Made by a program: the position numbers and the translations under genes. From assembly GCF_000834655.1 (NCBI RefSeq), contig NZ_JXQQ01000020.1, positions 1-64,000 of the forward strand: 64,000 nucleotides of DNA, read 5' to 3'. Shown here piece after piece: positions 16,193-23,915 of the stretch; positions within the stretch are counted from its first letter, which is position 1, and every line of letters begins with the position of its first letter. Origin of the DNA: Variovorax paradoxus. GTDB taxonomy: Bacteria > Pseudomonadota > Gammaproteobacteria > Burkholderiales > Burkholderiaceae_C. Below the pieces are notes generated by a model. The model was not told where the DNA came from and searched no databases. It saw only the letters and a program-made list of their open reading frames with translations.

Positions 16193-17215
16193 CTAGAACA
16201 GCGCGTCCCGCCCGATGCCCGAGCGCGCCAGTTGCCGGCGCATCTTGGCGAGCGCCTCGTTCTGTATCTGCCTGACGCGCTCGCGCGTGAGGCCCAGGCG
16301 CACGCTCAGCACCTCGAGGGTTTCAGGCTCCCTGTCATGCAGGCCGTAGCGTCCCTCCAGCACCTCGCGCTCGCGCGCGTCGAGCGCATGGACCCACTGG
16401 TCGAGCAGGCGCTCCACCTCGTGAGCCTGTGTCACGCCGCTCGGATTGCCCTGCTCGTCGTCGGATGCCACGGTGTCGGCCAGCGTGAAGCCCTCGTCGC
16501 CGCGCGCATCGCCGGCATCGAGCGAGCGCGGCGCCTCAGACAGGGCCAGCAGGTCGGCCACCGCCTGCACGTCGCGGCCGAGCAGCGCGGCGATGTCTTC
16601 CACGCGCACGCCGTCGGGGCGGCGCGCAACGAACTCCGCATCGCCTTCGAGCGCACGGCGGGCCCGCAGCACCTGCTGCAGTTCACGCACCACATGCACC
16701 GGCAGGCGAATCGCGCGCGCCTGCGTCATGACCGCGCGCTCGACCGATTGGCGGATCCACCAGGTCGCATAGGTGGAGAAACGGAAGCCGCGCTCCGGCT
16801 CGAACTTGGTGATGGCATGCATCAGCCCGAGATTGCCCTCTTCGATGAGGTCCGACAGCGGCACGCCGCGGCCCAGGTAGCCCTTGGCGATGTTGACCAC
16901 GAGCCGGAGGTTGTGCTCGATCATCGATTGCCGAGCCGCAAAATCGCCGGACCGCGCGGCGCAGGCGGTCTGGAATTCCTCGTCAGGCGTGAAGAGTTCG
17001 GTGCGCCGGACCTGGCGCAGGTAGATGGTCAGCGCGTCTGCGCCCTCACCGCCGATCAGCTCGCTCATCGCGCCGCGCGGCAATGCCGCGTTGAGCGTCA
17101 GCGGGTCTGCAGGGAGTGCCTCGTCGGGCGAGATGTCCTTGTCGCCGGAAGACCGGCTGCCTCGGCCCGCCAGCCCGCGCACGGGCAGCGTGCGGCGAGG
17201 GCGGGAGGCAGCCAT
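16193..17215 (-). CDS. rpoS: RNA polymerase sigma factor RpoS (sigma-38)
   Basis: Stationary-phase and general stress sigma factor, 340 residues. Region 1.2 ([21 protein letters not shown]), region 2 ([52 protein letters not shown]), region 3 and region 4 ([16 protein letters not shown]) are all present. It is the last gene of surE-pcm-nlpD-rpoS, four bases after nlpD. In other proteobacteria the main rpoS promoter lies inside nlpD, and the same may hold here. Confidence 0.96.
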   Translation of the reverse strand: MAASRPRRTLPVRGLAGRGSRSSGDKDISPDEALPADPLTLNAALPRGAMSELIGGEGADALTIYLRQVRRTELFTPDEEFQTACAARSGDFAARQSMIEHNLRLVVNIAKGYLGRGVPLSDLIEEGNLGLMHAITKFEPERGFRFSTYATWWIRQSVERAVMTQARAIRLPVHVVRELQQVLRARRALEGDAEFVARRPDGVRVEDIAALLGRDVQAVADLLALSEAPRSLDAGDARGDEGFTLADTVASDDEQGNPSGVTQAHEVERLLDQWVHALDAREREVLEGRYGLHDREPETLEVLSVRLGLTRERVRQIQNEALAKMRRQLARSGIGRDALF

Positions 17216-17219
17216 GGCA

Positions 17220-18128
17220 TCACCGGCCGGGCAGGTAGCGTGACGGGTCGACAGGCTTGCCCTGGCGGCGGATCTCGAAATGCAGCTTCACGCGATCGGC
17301 GTCGCTGTTGCCCATCTCGGCGATCTTCTGGCCCTTCTGAACCGACTGGTCTTCCTTCACGAGCAGCGCCTGGTTGTGCGCATAGGCCGTGAGGTAGGTG
17401 TTGTTGTGCTTCAGGATGATCAGGTTGCCGTAGCCGCGAAGGCCCGCGCCGGCATACACCACGCGTCCGTCGGCTGCGGCCAACACAGGGTCGCCCGCCT
17501 TGCCGCTGATGTCGTAGCCCTTGTTCTTGGCTTCGTCGAAGCCGGCGATCAGCGAACCGCTCGCGGGCCAGATCCAGCCAAGATCTTCGTCGCCCGAGCT
17601 TCCGCTGCCGGGACTTGCAGGAGACGCCGTGACAGGAGCAACCGGCTTGACTGGCGCGCTCGCGCCGGTTGCAGGCACGGGCGCCACCACCGAGGGCGGC
17701 GTTACCGGCTTGGCGACTGCGCCTTCCGAACTGGAAGCTGCGGGAGCGGTTGCAACGGCCGTGCTCGAGCCCGACGGCGGAATCACGCGCAGCACCTGGC
17801 CCACTTCGATCAGGTCGGGGTTGTCGAGGTTGTTCCAGCGGGCAATGTCCTGCCAGCGTTGTCCGGTGTCGCTGCCGATGCGGCGGATCGTGTCACCGGG
17901 GCGCACCGCGTAATAGCCCGGCTTGCCGTAGTTCTCGATGCCCGCAAGCGGCTTGCCGTTGGCATCGACCGTGAGGGGAGAACCACCTGGCGTAGCACCG
18001 GGCGCCCGCGTCATGGTGCCGCGGTCCTCGACGGGCGCCGGCCCGCGCGGTGCGGAGCAGCCCGCGATCACGAGCACAACGGCCAACGTGATGCCCGCGA
18101 ACAAACTCCGATTGCCAAAACCCTGCAT
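17220..18128 (-). CDS. nlpD: Lipoprotein NlpD (LysM plus degenerate M23 domain)
   Basis: Envelope lipoprotein of 302 residues that in other bacteria activates the cell-division amidase AmiC. The signal peptide has a lipobox ending VIAGC (Cys24). A LysM domain ([13 protein letters not shown] to VGQVLRV) follows, then a Pro/Ala-rich linker and a C-terminal LytM/M23 domain. In that domain the metal-ligand HxxxD is replaced (GYDISGK), so it should be catalytically inactive, as expected for NlpD. Gene position between pcm and rpoS is the conserved one. Confidence 0.94.
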   Translation of the reverse strand: MQGFGNRSLFAGITLAVVLVIAGCSAPRGPAPVEDRGTMTRAPGATPGGSPLTVDANGKPLAGIENYGKPGYYAVRPGDTIRRIGSDTGQRWQDIARWNNLDNPDLIEVGQVLRVIPPSGSSTAVATAPAASSSEGAVAKPVTPPSVVAPVPATGASAPVKPVAPVTASPASPGSGSSGDEDLGWIWPASGSLIAGFDEAKNKGYDISGKAGDPVLAAADGRVVYAGAGLRGYGNLIILKHNNTYLTAYAHNQALLVKEDQSVQKGQKIAEMGNSDADRVKLHFEIRRQGKPVDPSRYLPGR

Positions 18129-18139
18129 TTGTTATTCCT

Positions 18140-18913
18140 TCAAGCGATGCCCGATTTTAGGGGGACAAAGTGAACGGCCTCAAGAATGAGGCGCTCCAGC
18201 CCACGGGCAGTTTTATCGATGACGACGAGGGCCTGTCCGCCCTTGGCCGAATGTGTCGGCGCGACGATGCGCCCGCCAACCGCGAGTTGTTCGATCCAGG
18301 CCTGAGGAACGGCTTCGCCGCCAGCCGCCGCGATGATGCCCGCGTAGGGGGCGCCCTTGGCATAACCCACCATTCCATCGCCCAGCATCAGATGGACCGT
18401 GGCCAGCCGGAAGTGCCGCAGATTGGCCCGCGCACGTTCGTGCAGGCCTCGCAGGCGCTCGATGCTGTAGACCTCGGTGGCCACATGGTTCAGCACCGCA
18501 GCCTGGTAGCCGCAACCGGTGCCGATCTCGAGCACGCGCCCCAGGCGCTCCTGCGGCTTGCCGGCCAAAGCCGGCGCCGCGAGCAGGAGTTCGATCATGC
18601 GAGCCACGACGCTCGGCTTGGAGATGGTCTGCCCCAGCCCGATCGGGAGGCTTGTGTCTTCGTAGGCCTGGTTGACCAGCGCGCTGTCGACGAAACGATG
18701 TCGCTCGACGGCGCCCATCGCGCGCAGCACGCGCGGATCGGAAATGCCCTGGGCCGCAAGCTTCTGGACCATGCGCGTACGCACGGCGTCGGAAGCCATC
18801 GAGGGCGTCGAAGGCACCATCGGCTTGGCCGGCACGGCGGGCATGCGCCCGCGCGTGGCAGCCGAAGCGGTGGGTGTCAGGCGAACCGGGAAACTCGGCC
18901 GTTGCGTGGCCAT
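18140..18913 (-). CDS. pcm: Protein-L-isoaspartate O-methyltransferase
   Basis: Repairs isoaspartyl residues in aged proteins using SAM. It has 257 residues from the ATG at 18913, one base after the surE stop. The first 45 residues are a Pro/Ala-rich extension not needed for the fold. Family signatures are DTSLPIGLGQTISKP, the SAM loop LEIGTGCGYQAAVL and the C-terminal GGRIVAP. It is second in the surE-pcm-nlpD-rpoS operon. Confidence 0.94.
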   Translation of the reverse strand: MATQRPSFPVRLTPTASAATRGRMPAVPAKPMVPSTPSMASDAVRTRMVQKLAAQGISDPRVLRAMGAVERHRFVDSALVNQAYEDTSLPIGLGQTISKPSVVARMIELLLAAPALAGKPQERLGRVLEIGTGCGYQAAVLNHVATEVYSIERLRGLHERARANLRHFRLATVHLMLGDGMVGYAKGAPYAGIIAAAGGEAVPQAWIEQLAVGGRIVAPTHSAKGGQALVVIDKTARGLERLILEAVHFVPLKSGIA

Positions 18914-18914
18914 G

Positions 18915-19673
18915 TCAATTGCCAAGACGGGCCACCGTCTCGCGCCATTGGCCCAGGTTGGCGTGGTCGGTCAGGTCGATCTGCAGCGGCGTGAGTGCGA
19001 TGTGGCCGGACGCGGTGGCGTGGAAGTCGGTGCCCTCGCCGCTGTCCTTGGCGCCACCTGCGCCGGCGATCCAGTACATCGTCTCGCCGCGCGGGCTGTC
19101 CTGCGTGATGACTTTCTCCGCCGCGTGGCGGCGGCCGAGGCGGCAGACCTTGACCGGCTTCAACTCGTCGAACGGCCGGTTCGGCACGTTCACGTTGAGC
19201 AGGAAGGCGGGTCCGCCGATCATCCTCTCGCGCTCGATCTGCTGCACCAGGCGGCGCGCGACCTGCGCTGCCGCATCCACGTGCGCCCAGCCCTTTTCGA
19301 TCTGCGAGAAGGCGATGGCCGGAATGCCGAAGAGGTAAGCCTCCATGGCAGCGCCGACGGTGCCCGAATAGATGGTGTCGTCGCCCATGTTGGCGCCGTT
19401 GTTGATGCCCGAAACCACCAGGTCGGGCCGGTAGTCGAGCAGGCCCTTGAGCGCGATGTGCACGCAATCGGCCGGGGTGCCTGTCACGTAGCGAAAACCG
19501 TTGTGCGCCTTGTGCACGTAGAGCGGTGCGGCCAGGGTCAGTGCGTTCGACTTGGCGCTGTTGTTGTGCTCGGGTGCGACCACCTCGACTTCGGCAATGT
19601 CCTTGAGCGCGTCGTGCAGTGCGACGATGCCCGGCGCCTGGAAGCCGTCGTCATTGGAAATAAGTATCTTCAT
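18915..19673 (-). CDS. surE: 5'/3'-nucleotidase SurE
   Basis: Metal-dependent nucleoside monophosphatase, 252 residues. The ATG at 19673 gives the standard N-terminus MKILISNDDG with the metal-binding Asp8/Asp9, followed by NNSAKSNALTL, SGINNGANMGDDTIYSGTVGAAMEA and FHATASGHIALTPL. First gene of the surE-pcm-nlpD-rpoS operon, divergent from the quinone oxidoreductase gene. Confidence 0.95.
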   Translation of the reverse strand: MKILISNDDGFQAPGIVALHDALKDIAEVEVVAPEHNNSAKSNALTLAAPLYVHKAHNGFRYVTGTPADCVHIALKGLLDYRPDLVVSGINNGANMGDDTIYSGTVGAAMEAYLFGIPAIAFSQIEKGWAHVDAAAQVARRLVQQIERERMIGGPAFLLNVNVPNRPFDELKPVKVCRLGRRHAAEKVITQDSPRGETMYWIAGAGGAKDSGEGTDFHATASGHIALTPLQIDLTDHANLGQWRETVARLGN

Positions 19674-19800
19674 GGTGCTTTTCGATGCACCGGATTGTAG
19701 GCGTCGGGTGCGTCGCAGCAGGGACAAGGGCGCCTTGCCGCGACACCTATCATGCCCGCAGTCATTGCCTCAACATTACCCATCCGAAGGAGACCCGAGC

Positions 19801-20787
19801 ATGCACGCATGGCTTTGCGAAAACCCCGTTGGCGTCGACGCGCTCACCTGGAAAGAACTGCCGACGCCCGCGCCGGGCCCGGGGCAGGTGCTGATCGAGA
19901 TCAAGGCCGCGAGCCTGAATTTCCCCGATCTGCTGATCGTGCAGAACAAGTACCAGATGAAGCCACCCCTGCCCTTCGTTCCCGGCTCGGAATACGCGGG
20001 CGTCATCCAGGCGGTCGGCGAAGGCGTGACGCATCTGAAGGTGGGCCAGAACGTGGCGTGCCTTTCGGGCACCGGCGGCTTCGGCACCCACACGCTGGCC
20101 CCTGCGGCACTGTGCATGCCGCTGCCCGAAGGCTTCGGCCATGTCGATGCGGCCGCGTTCATCATGATCTACGCCACCTCGTGGCACGCGCTGATGGACC
20201 GCGCGCAGCTCAAGGCCGGCGAAACCGTGCTGGTGCTCGGCGCGGCAGGCGGCGTGGGGACTGCAGCCATCCAGATCGCGAAGGCGGCCGGGGCCAAGGT
20301 GATTGCAGCCGCATCCACCGACGAGAAATGCGAACTCTGCCGCTCCATTGGCGCTGACGCGACGATCAACTACACGACGCATGCCCTCCCCAACGGTTTT
20401 CGCGATGCCGTGAAGGCCGCAACCGAAGGCAAGGGTCCGGATGTCATTTACGACCCCGTCGGCGGCGATTTTGCAGAGCCCGCTTTTCGCTCCATTGGCT
20501 GGCGCGGCCGCTATTTGGTGGTGGGTTTTGCTTCCGGCCCCATTCCGTCGCTGCCATTGAATCTGACGCTGTTGAAAGGCGCTTCGATCGTGGGCGTGTT
20601 CTGGGGCGATTTCGCAAGGCGCGAACCGAAGGCCAATGCACAGATGATGGCCGAATTGGCGCAGTGGTACGGCCAGGGAAAGATCAAGCCGGTGATCGAC
20701 AGCACGATGCCGATGGCCGAATTGAAGGCTGCGTATGCGCACATGGGTTCGCGCGGGGTCAAAGGAAAACTAGTGATGGTGAACTGA
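19801..20787 (+). CDS. NADPH:quinone oxidoreductase family protein
   Basis: Medium-chain dehydrogenase/reductase of 328 residues, of the zinc-free quinone oxidoreductase type. It has LNFPDLLIVQNKY, PGSEYAGVI and the Rossmann motif VLGAAGGVGTAAIQ; the structural and catalytic zinc cysteines are absent. It is a single gene with GAAGGAG-type spacing before the ATG and a strong terminator. The natural substrate cannot be told from sequence. Confidence 0.88.
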   Translation: MHAWLCENPVGVDALTWKELPTPAPGPGQVLIEIKAASLNFPDLLIVQNKYQMKPPLPFVPGSEYAGVIQAVGEGVTHLKVGQNVACLSGTGGFGTHTLAPAALCMPLPEGFGHVDAAAFIMIYATSWHALMDRAQLKAGETVLVLGAAGGVGTAAIQIAKAAGAKVIAAASTDEKCELCRSIGADATINYTTHALPNGFRDAVKAATEGKGPDVIYDPVGGDFAEPAFRSIGWRGRYLVVGFASGPIPSLPLNLTLLKGASIVGVFWGDFARREPKANAQMMAELAQWYGQGKIKPVIDSTMPMAELKAAYAHMGSRGVKGKLVMVN

Positions 20788-20812
20788 GCGAAGCTCGTTT
20801 CAGCACCCAATA

Positions 20813-20840
20813 AAAAAGCCCGCTTGCGCGGGCTTTTTTA
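20813..20840 (+). terminator. Bidirectional terminator
   Basis: AAAAAAGCCCGC-TTGC-GCGGGCTTTTTT, a symmetric stem with A/T tracts. It ends the oxidoreductase gene and the convergent H-NS-type gene. Confidence 0.92.
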
Positions 20841-20868
20841 TTGATGAAAGTTCGGCGATTCGCAGCGC

Positions 20869-21213
20869 TTACTTGATCTCGTAATCGGAAAGCGACTTGC
20901 CGGCAGCCAATGCTTCGGTAACCCAGCGCGGCTTGCGACCACGGCCGCCGGACCAGGTTTCGCCCGTTGGGCCGCGGTATTTGGCGGCGGCCTTGGGTGC
21001 GGAGGTACCTGCAGTGCGCTTTGTCGCCGGACCACGGCCGCCGAGTTTCAGGTCGGAAGCGGTCAAACCGAATTCCGCAATCTTCTTGCGCAACTCTTCG
21101 ATCACGCCGGCGCGTTCCTGGTTGCGCAGGTCCTCGGCCTGCTTGCGCAATTGCGCAATCTGCTCGTCGTGCTTCTTGATCTGGGAATTGATATCGGCGA
21201 GTGTCGAAGCCAT
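20869..21213 (-). CDS. H-NS family nucleoid-associated protein
   Basis: Small DNA-binding protein of 114 residues. An N-terminal coiled-coil oligomerisation region (about residues 5-50) is joined by a Lys/Ala-rich linker to the C-terminal H-NS core, residues 79-98, with YRGPTGETWSGG followed by the minor-groove-reading GRGRKP. It is expected to silence AT-rich DNA. It has its own promoter upstream and is a single gene. Confidence 0.93.
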   Translation of the reverse strand: MASTLADINSQIKKHDEQIAQLRKQAEDLRNQERAGVIEELRKKIAEFGLTASDLKLGGRGPATKRTAGTSAPKAAAKYRGPTGETWSGGRGRKPRWVTEALAAGKSLSDYEIK

Positions 21214-21244
21214 TGTTGGACTCCTGAAAATTGAAAACGGGTGG

Positions 21245-21272
21245 ATTTTAATTCAATTTGCATTTGTCACAA
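21245..21272 (-). promoter_or_regulatory. Promoter of the H-NS family gene
   Basis: On the minus strand TTGTGA (21267-21272) and TAAAAT (21245-21250) are 16 bp apart, within an AT-rich tract 30-60 bp before the start codon. Confidence 0.6.
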
Positions 21273-21420
21273 GTCCTGCGGCAGCAGAAAAAATGCTTGG
21301 CCAATGGCTCAATGCAACAGCGCGCAACGTAAAGCGCACCGCTTTGGCGCTGTATATCGAGGGAGAACAAGGAGAGAAGTCGGCGGGCAACTGCTGCAAC
21401 GAACAGTGCGCCGGAAATGA

Positions 21421-21444
21421 CAACGCCGGGTAAACCCGGCGTTG
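21421..21444 (-). terminator. Perfect hairpin downstream of tRNA-His
   Basis: CAACGCCGGG and CCCGGCGTTG form a 10-bp perfect stem with a 4-nt loop, about 45 bp after the tRNA. It lacks a T-tract on either strand, so it may be a processing or weak termination structure. Confidence 0.45.
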
Positions 21445-21490
21445 GAATCCCTTGAATGCCATTTCGCAATAGCGACAGGGAGATATTTTT

Positions 21491-21567
21491 TGGGGTGGCT
21501 GATGGGACTCGAACCCACGACGACCAGAATCACAATCTGGGACTCTACCAGCTGAGCTACAGCCACC
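21491..21567 (-). tRNA. tRNA-His (GTG)
   Basis: Complete cloverleaf on the minus strand with anticodon GTG in the loop TTGTGAT, a T-arm GGTTCGAGTCC and an encoded CCA end at 21491-21493. The 5' extra G at 21567 faces the discriminator C at 21494, the G-1:C73 pair that identifies tRNA-His. Confidence 0.97.
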
Positions 21568-21642
21568 GCAGAGCCCGCAATTGTAGCGTCAAAAATCGCC
21601 GTTTTGGCTTCAACAGGCTGCGACGTGGTTTGAAATTCACAT

Positions 21643-22275
21643 TCAGCCTGCCGCCAGCGGTCCCGCGGCTCCGACGCCCTCCTCGATCTTGATGGAGCCA
21701 TCGGACCGCTCGCAAGTGCCGATCAGCAGGCCGCTGGCGATGGCGTGGTCGCGCAATTCGCCGAATACTTCATCGCGACCCGGCTCCTCGGAGAACACAG
21801 GCACGTTGTCAAGCGCGAACAGCTGAAAGGCATACCGGTGCACGCCATGGCCGGGCGGCGGATCGGGCGGCAACCAGGTCGCCTGCAGGCTCGAATTGCG
21901 CCCGACGTGCAAACCGGTGCCTTCCTGATCGCCGCTGGGAATCGCAGCCTCCACCAACCTGTCGTCTCCAGGCCCCAGGCCGACCACGATGGCATGCACC
22001 AGCGGATTCGGCGTGGGCGAATCAGCGTCCTCGACGATCAGCACCAGCGATGCCGCGCCGGAAGGCAGTCCCGTCCATTGCAAGGGCGGTGAAACGCCTT
22101 CGCCATCGGCCGTGTAGCGCGGCGGCATCGGCGCATGGTCGGCGAAGGCCACGCTGGTCAGCGCGATCGACGCCATGCCTTCGCGCAGGCCGAGCGCGTT
22201 GAACACGATGTTGTCCAGTCCCGCGCGCACGCCCTGCAATGCGCGGCCGACGACTTCAGGTAGTTTTTCAAGCAT
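21643..22275 (-). CDS. YbhB/YbcL family (Raf kinase inhibitor-like) protein
   Basis: PEBP-fold protein of 210 residues. The ATG at 22275 (MLEKLPEVVG) is chosen because upstream residues in the frame are low-complexity and unlike the family. The domain shows YTADGEGVSPPLQWTGLP, VEDADSPTP, LVHAIV and the long C-terminal GVHRYAFQLFALD. No signal peptide is seen. The function of bacterial members is largely unknown. Confidence 0.87.
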   Translation of the reverse strand: MLEKLPEVVGRALQGVRAGLDNIVFNALGLREGMASIALTSVAFADHAPMPPRYTADGEGVSPPLQWTGLPSGAASLVLIVEDADSPTPNPLVHAIVVGLGPGDDRLVEAAIPSGDQEGTGLHVGRNSSLQATWLPPDPPPGHGVHRYAFQLFALDNVPVFSEEPGRDEVFGELRDHAIASGLLIGTCERSDGSIKIEEGVGAAGPLAAG

Positions 22276-22481
22276 GCAGCCGGTATAGCCCTGCATGCCA
22301 CCACGTGCTGTAGGACGCCGCAGCGCTCTTGCCGCCGCCCTTGCGGCAAAAATCCTCTGGCGCCTGCGCCGATGCAAATCGCTGGTGCGACTGCTCGAAT
22401 GGCTCCGCTATCATCGACGCGGCCCGCGCAGACGGGCGCGTCTTCTGGCCACTTCCACTTCACCACCAAAGGAATTTCTTC

Positions 22482-22730
22482 ATGAGCATCGTCTGGACTA
22501 TTCTGATCGGGTTCGTCGTGGGTCTGGTGGCACGCGCCGTCAAGCCGGGCGACGATTCCGCGGGCTTCATCGTCACCACGCTCATCGGTATCGCGGGCTC
22601 GCTGATCGTCACCTACGTCGGCCAGGCCATGGGTTGGTACACCGCGGGCCAGGGCGCCGGCTTCATCGCTTCCGTGCTGGGCGCGATCGTGCTGCTGATC
22701 CTCTACGGCCTGATCAAGCGCAAGAGCTGA
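22482..22730 (+). CDS. GlsB/YeaQ/YmgE family stress response membrane protein
   Basis: Very small inner-membrane protein (82 residues) with three hydrophobic segments separated by Gly-rich turns and a C-terminal KRKS. It matches the transglycosylase-associated/YeaQ family by length and pattern (GLVARAVKPG, GIAGSLIVTYVG). Such genes are usually stress-induced, often RpoS-dependent. AAGGAA precedes the ATG. Confidence 0.9.
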   Translation: MSIVWTILIGFVVGLVARAVKPGDDSAGFIVTTLIGIAGSLIVTYVGQAMGWYTAGQGAGFIASVLGAIVLLILYGLIKRKS

Positions 22731-22779
22731 TGCCCGCGCGGCCTCGCCGAAGCCGCGCAGCGGCCAGGCCGCGAACCCC

Positions 22780-23112
22780 ATGCCCCGCAAGCCACGCGCC
22801 AAGCACCACGTCTATGTGGTCGAGCTCGACGATCGCGTGTGGAACAGCAGCCGCTTCAGGCGCGCAAATCCCGATTACCAACTCGGCAAGCCCTTCGTCT
22901 ATGTGGGCATGACCGGGCTGGATCCCGACATCCGCTTCGACAAGCACAAGGCTGGCATCCAGGCCAACAGCTTCGTGCAGGAGTTCGGCTTGCGCCTCTT
23001 GCCCGCGCTCTACGAGCGCTACAACCCGATGCCCTATGACGACGCGCGGCTGATGGAGGTCGACCTCGGCATCGCGTTGCGCAAGGCGGGCTACGGCGTC
23101 TGGCAGGCCTGA
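22780..23112 (+). CDS. GIY-YIG-like small protein, function unknown
   Basis: Protein of 110 residues. An N-terminal strand HVYVVELD and a second FVYVGMTGLDPDIRFDKHKAG resemble the paired strands and following helix of the GIY-YIG nuclease fold, with YVY in the place of GIY and YVG in the place of YIG. The Arg of the helix (RFDKH) is present, but I cannot confirm the metal-binding Glu; Glu in LMEVD is a candidate. It follows the YeaQ-type gene after 49 bp. A nuclease role is only a suggestion. Confidence 0.6.
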   Translation: MPRKPRAKHHVYVVELDDRVWNSSRFRRANPDYQLGKPFVYVGMTGLDPDIRFDKHKAGIQANSFVQEFGLRLLPALYERYNPMPYDDARLMEVDLGIALRKAGYGVWQA

Positions 23113-23139
23113 TGCGCCGCGCGACGCGCATCTTGAATA

Positions 23140-23814
23140 TCAGGAGTAGGTAACCCAGTCCTCGTACGCCGGGCCGTCGAGATGCGGCAGCGTGTTGTAG
23201 GTCACGAGCATGTGGCGCTTTGGCGTGAATGCGAACTCCGTCACAGAGGTATTGCGGATGCGCAGGTTGAGTTCGATGGTCGTCTCCGCGCTCGTGCCCA
23301 GCACATGACCGACCGCGGTGCTGATCGGCCCGCCACTGGATACGACCAGCACCTTCGCGCCATGGTGCCGGTCGCGCACATGGTCGAGCGCCGTGGTCAC
23401 GCCGGCCAGAAAGTCGACGTAGCTCGGCATGCCGACCGGCGCGGTCTTGCCTTGCATCCAAGCGCCCAGGCCTTCGCGCAGCAGGCGGAAGTGATGGCGG
23501 TACATCTCGGGCGAGTCGGGCTTCTCGAGCTTGCCTTCGTGGATCGTGGCGATGACCGCCTCGCTGTCGTATTCATTGAGTCCGGGCCACGGCAGCACGT
23601 CGTCTCGCTCAAGGCCCAGGCCCTTGGCGATGCCCTCCCAAGTCTGGCGATGGCGCTTCAAGGTGCCGGTGATGACCGCGTCGAACGCCATGCCGCGCTC
23701 GCGCCAATATTCGCCCAGTCGCACAGACTGTTGATGCCCGAGCTCGCTCAGGTTGTCATAGTCGGCAGCGCCGAAGCTGGCCTGTCCGTGGCGCACGAGG
23801 TAGAGGGTTCCCAT
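23140..23814 (-). CDS. Histidine phosphatase family protein
   Basis: Phosphoglycerate-mutase-like phosphatase of 224 residues. The catalytic LVRHGQAS motif is at residues 6-13 (phospho-acceptor His9). Arg in GTLKRHRQT and the second catalytic His region VVSSGGPIS are also visible; the usual His of that motif is Ser/Gly-substituted (SSGG), as in some SixA/Ais-type relatives. The substrate is unknown. It follows ppiD after a terminator and is probably transcribed alone. Confidence 0.85.
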   Translation of the reverse strand: MGTLYLVRHGQASFGAADYDNLSELGHQQSVRLGEYWRERGMAFDAVITGTLKRHRQTWEGIAKGLGLERDDVLPWPGLNEYDSEAVIATIHEGKLEKPDSPEMYRHHFRLLREGLGAWMQGKTAPVGMPSYVDFLAGVTTALDHVRDRHHGAKVLVVSSGGPISTAVGHVLGTSAETTIELNLRIRNTSVTEFAFTPKRHMLVTYNTLPHLDGPAYEDWVTYS

Positions 23815-23863
23815 GCGCCGGATTCTGGCAAGAAGCAAGGGCGACGCTTGTCCCTCGTGCGAC

Positions 23864-23893
23864 CAAAAAAAAGCCCGGGTCATCGACCCGGGC
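23864..23893 (-). terminator. ppiD terminator
   Basis: On the minus strand GCCCGGGTC and GACCCGGGC form the stem, followed by nine T, 23 bp past the ppiD stop. Confidence 0.92.
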
Positions 23894-23915
23894 GTATGTC
23901 CTGCGTGGCGCCTTG

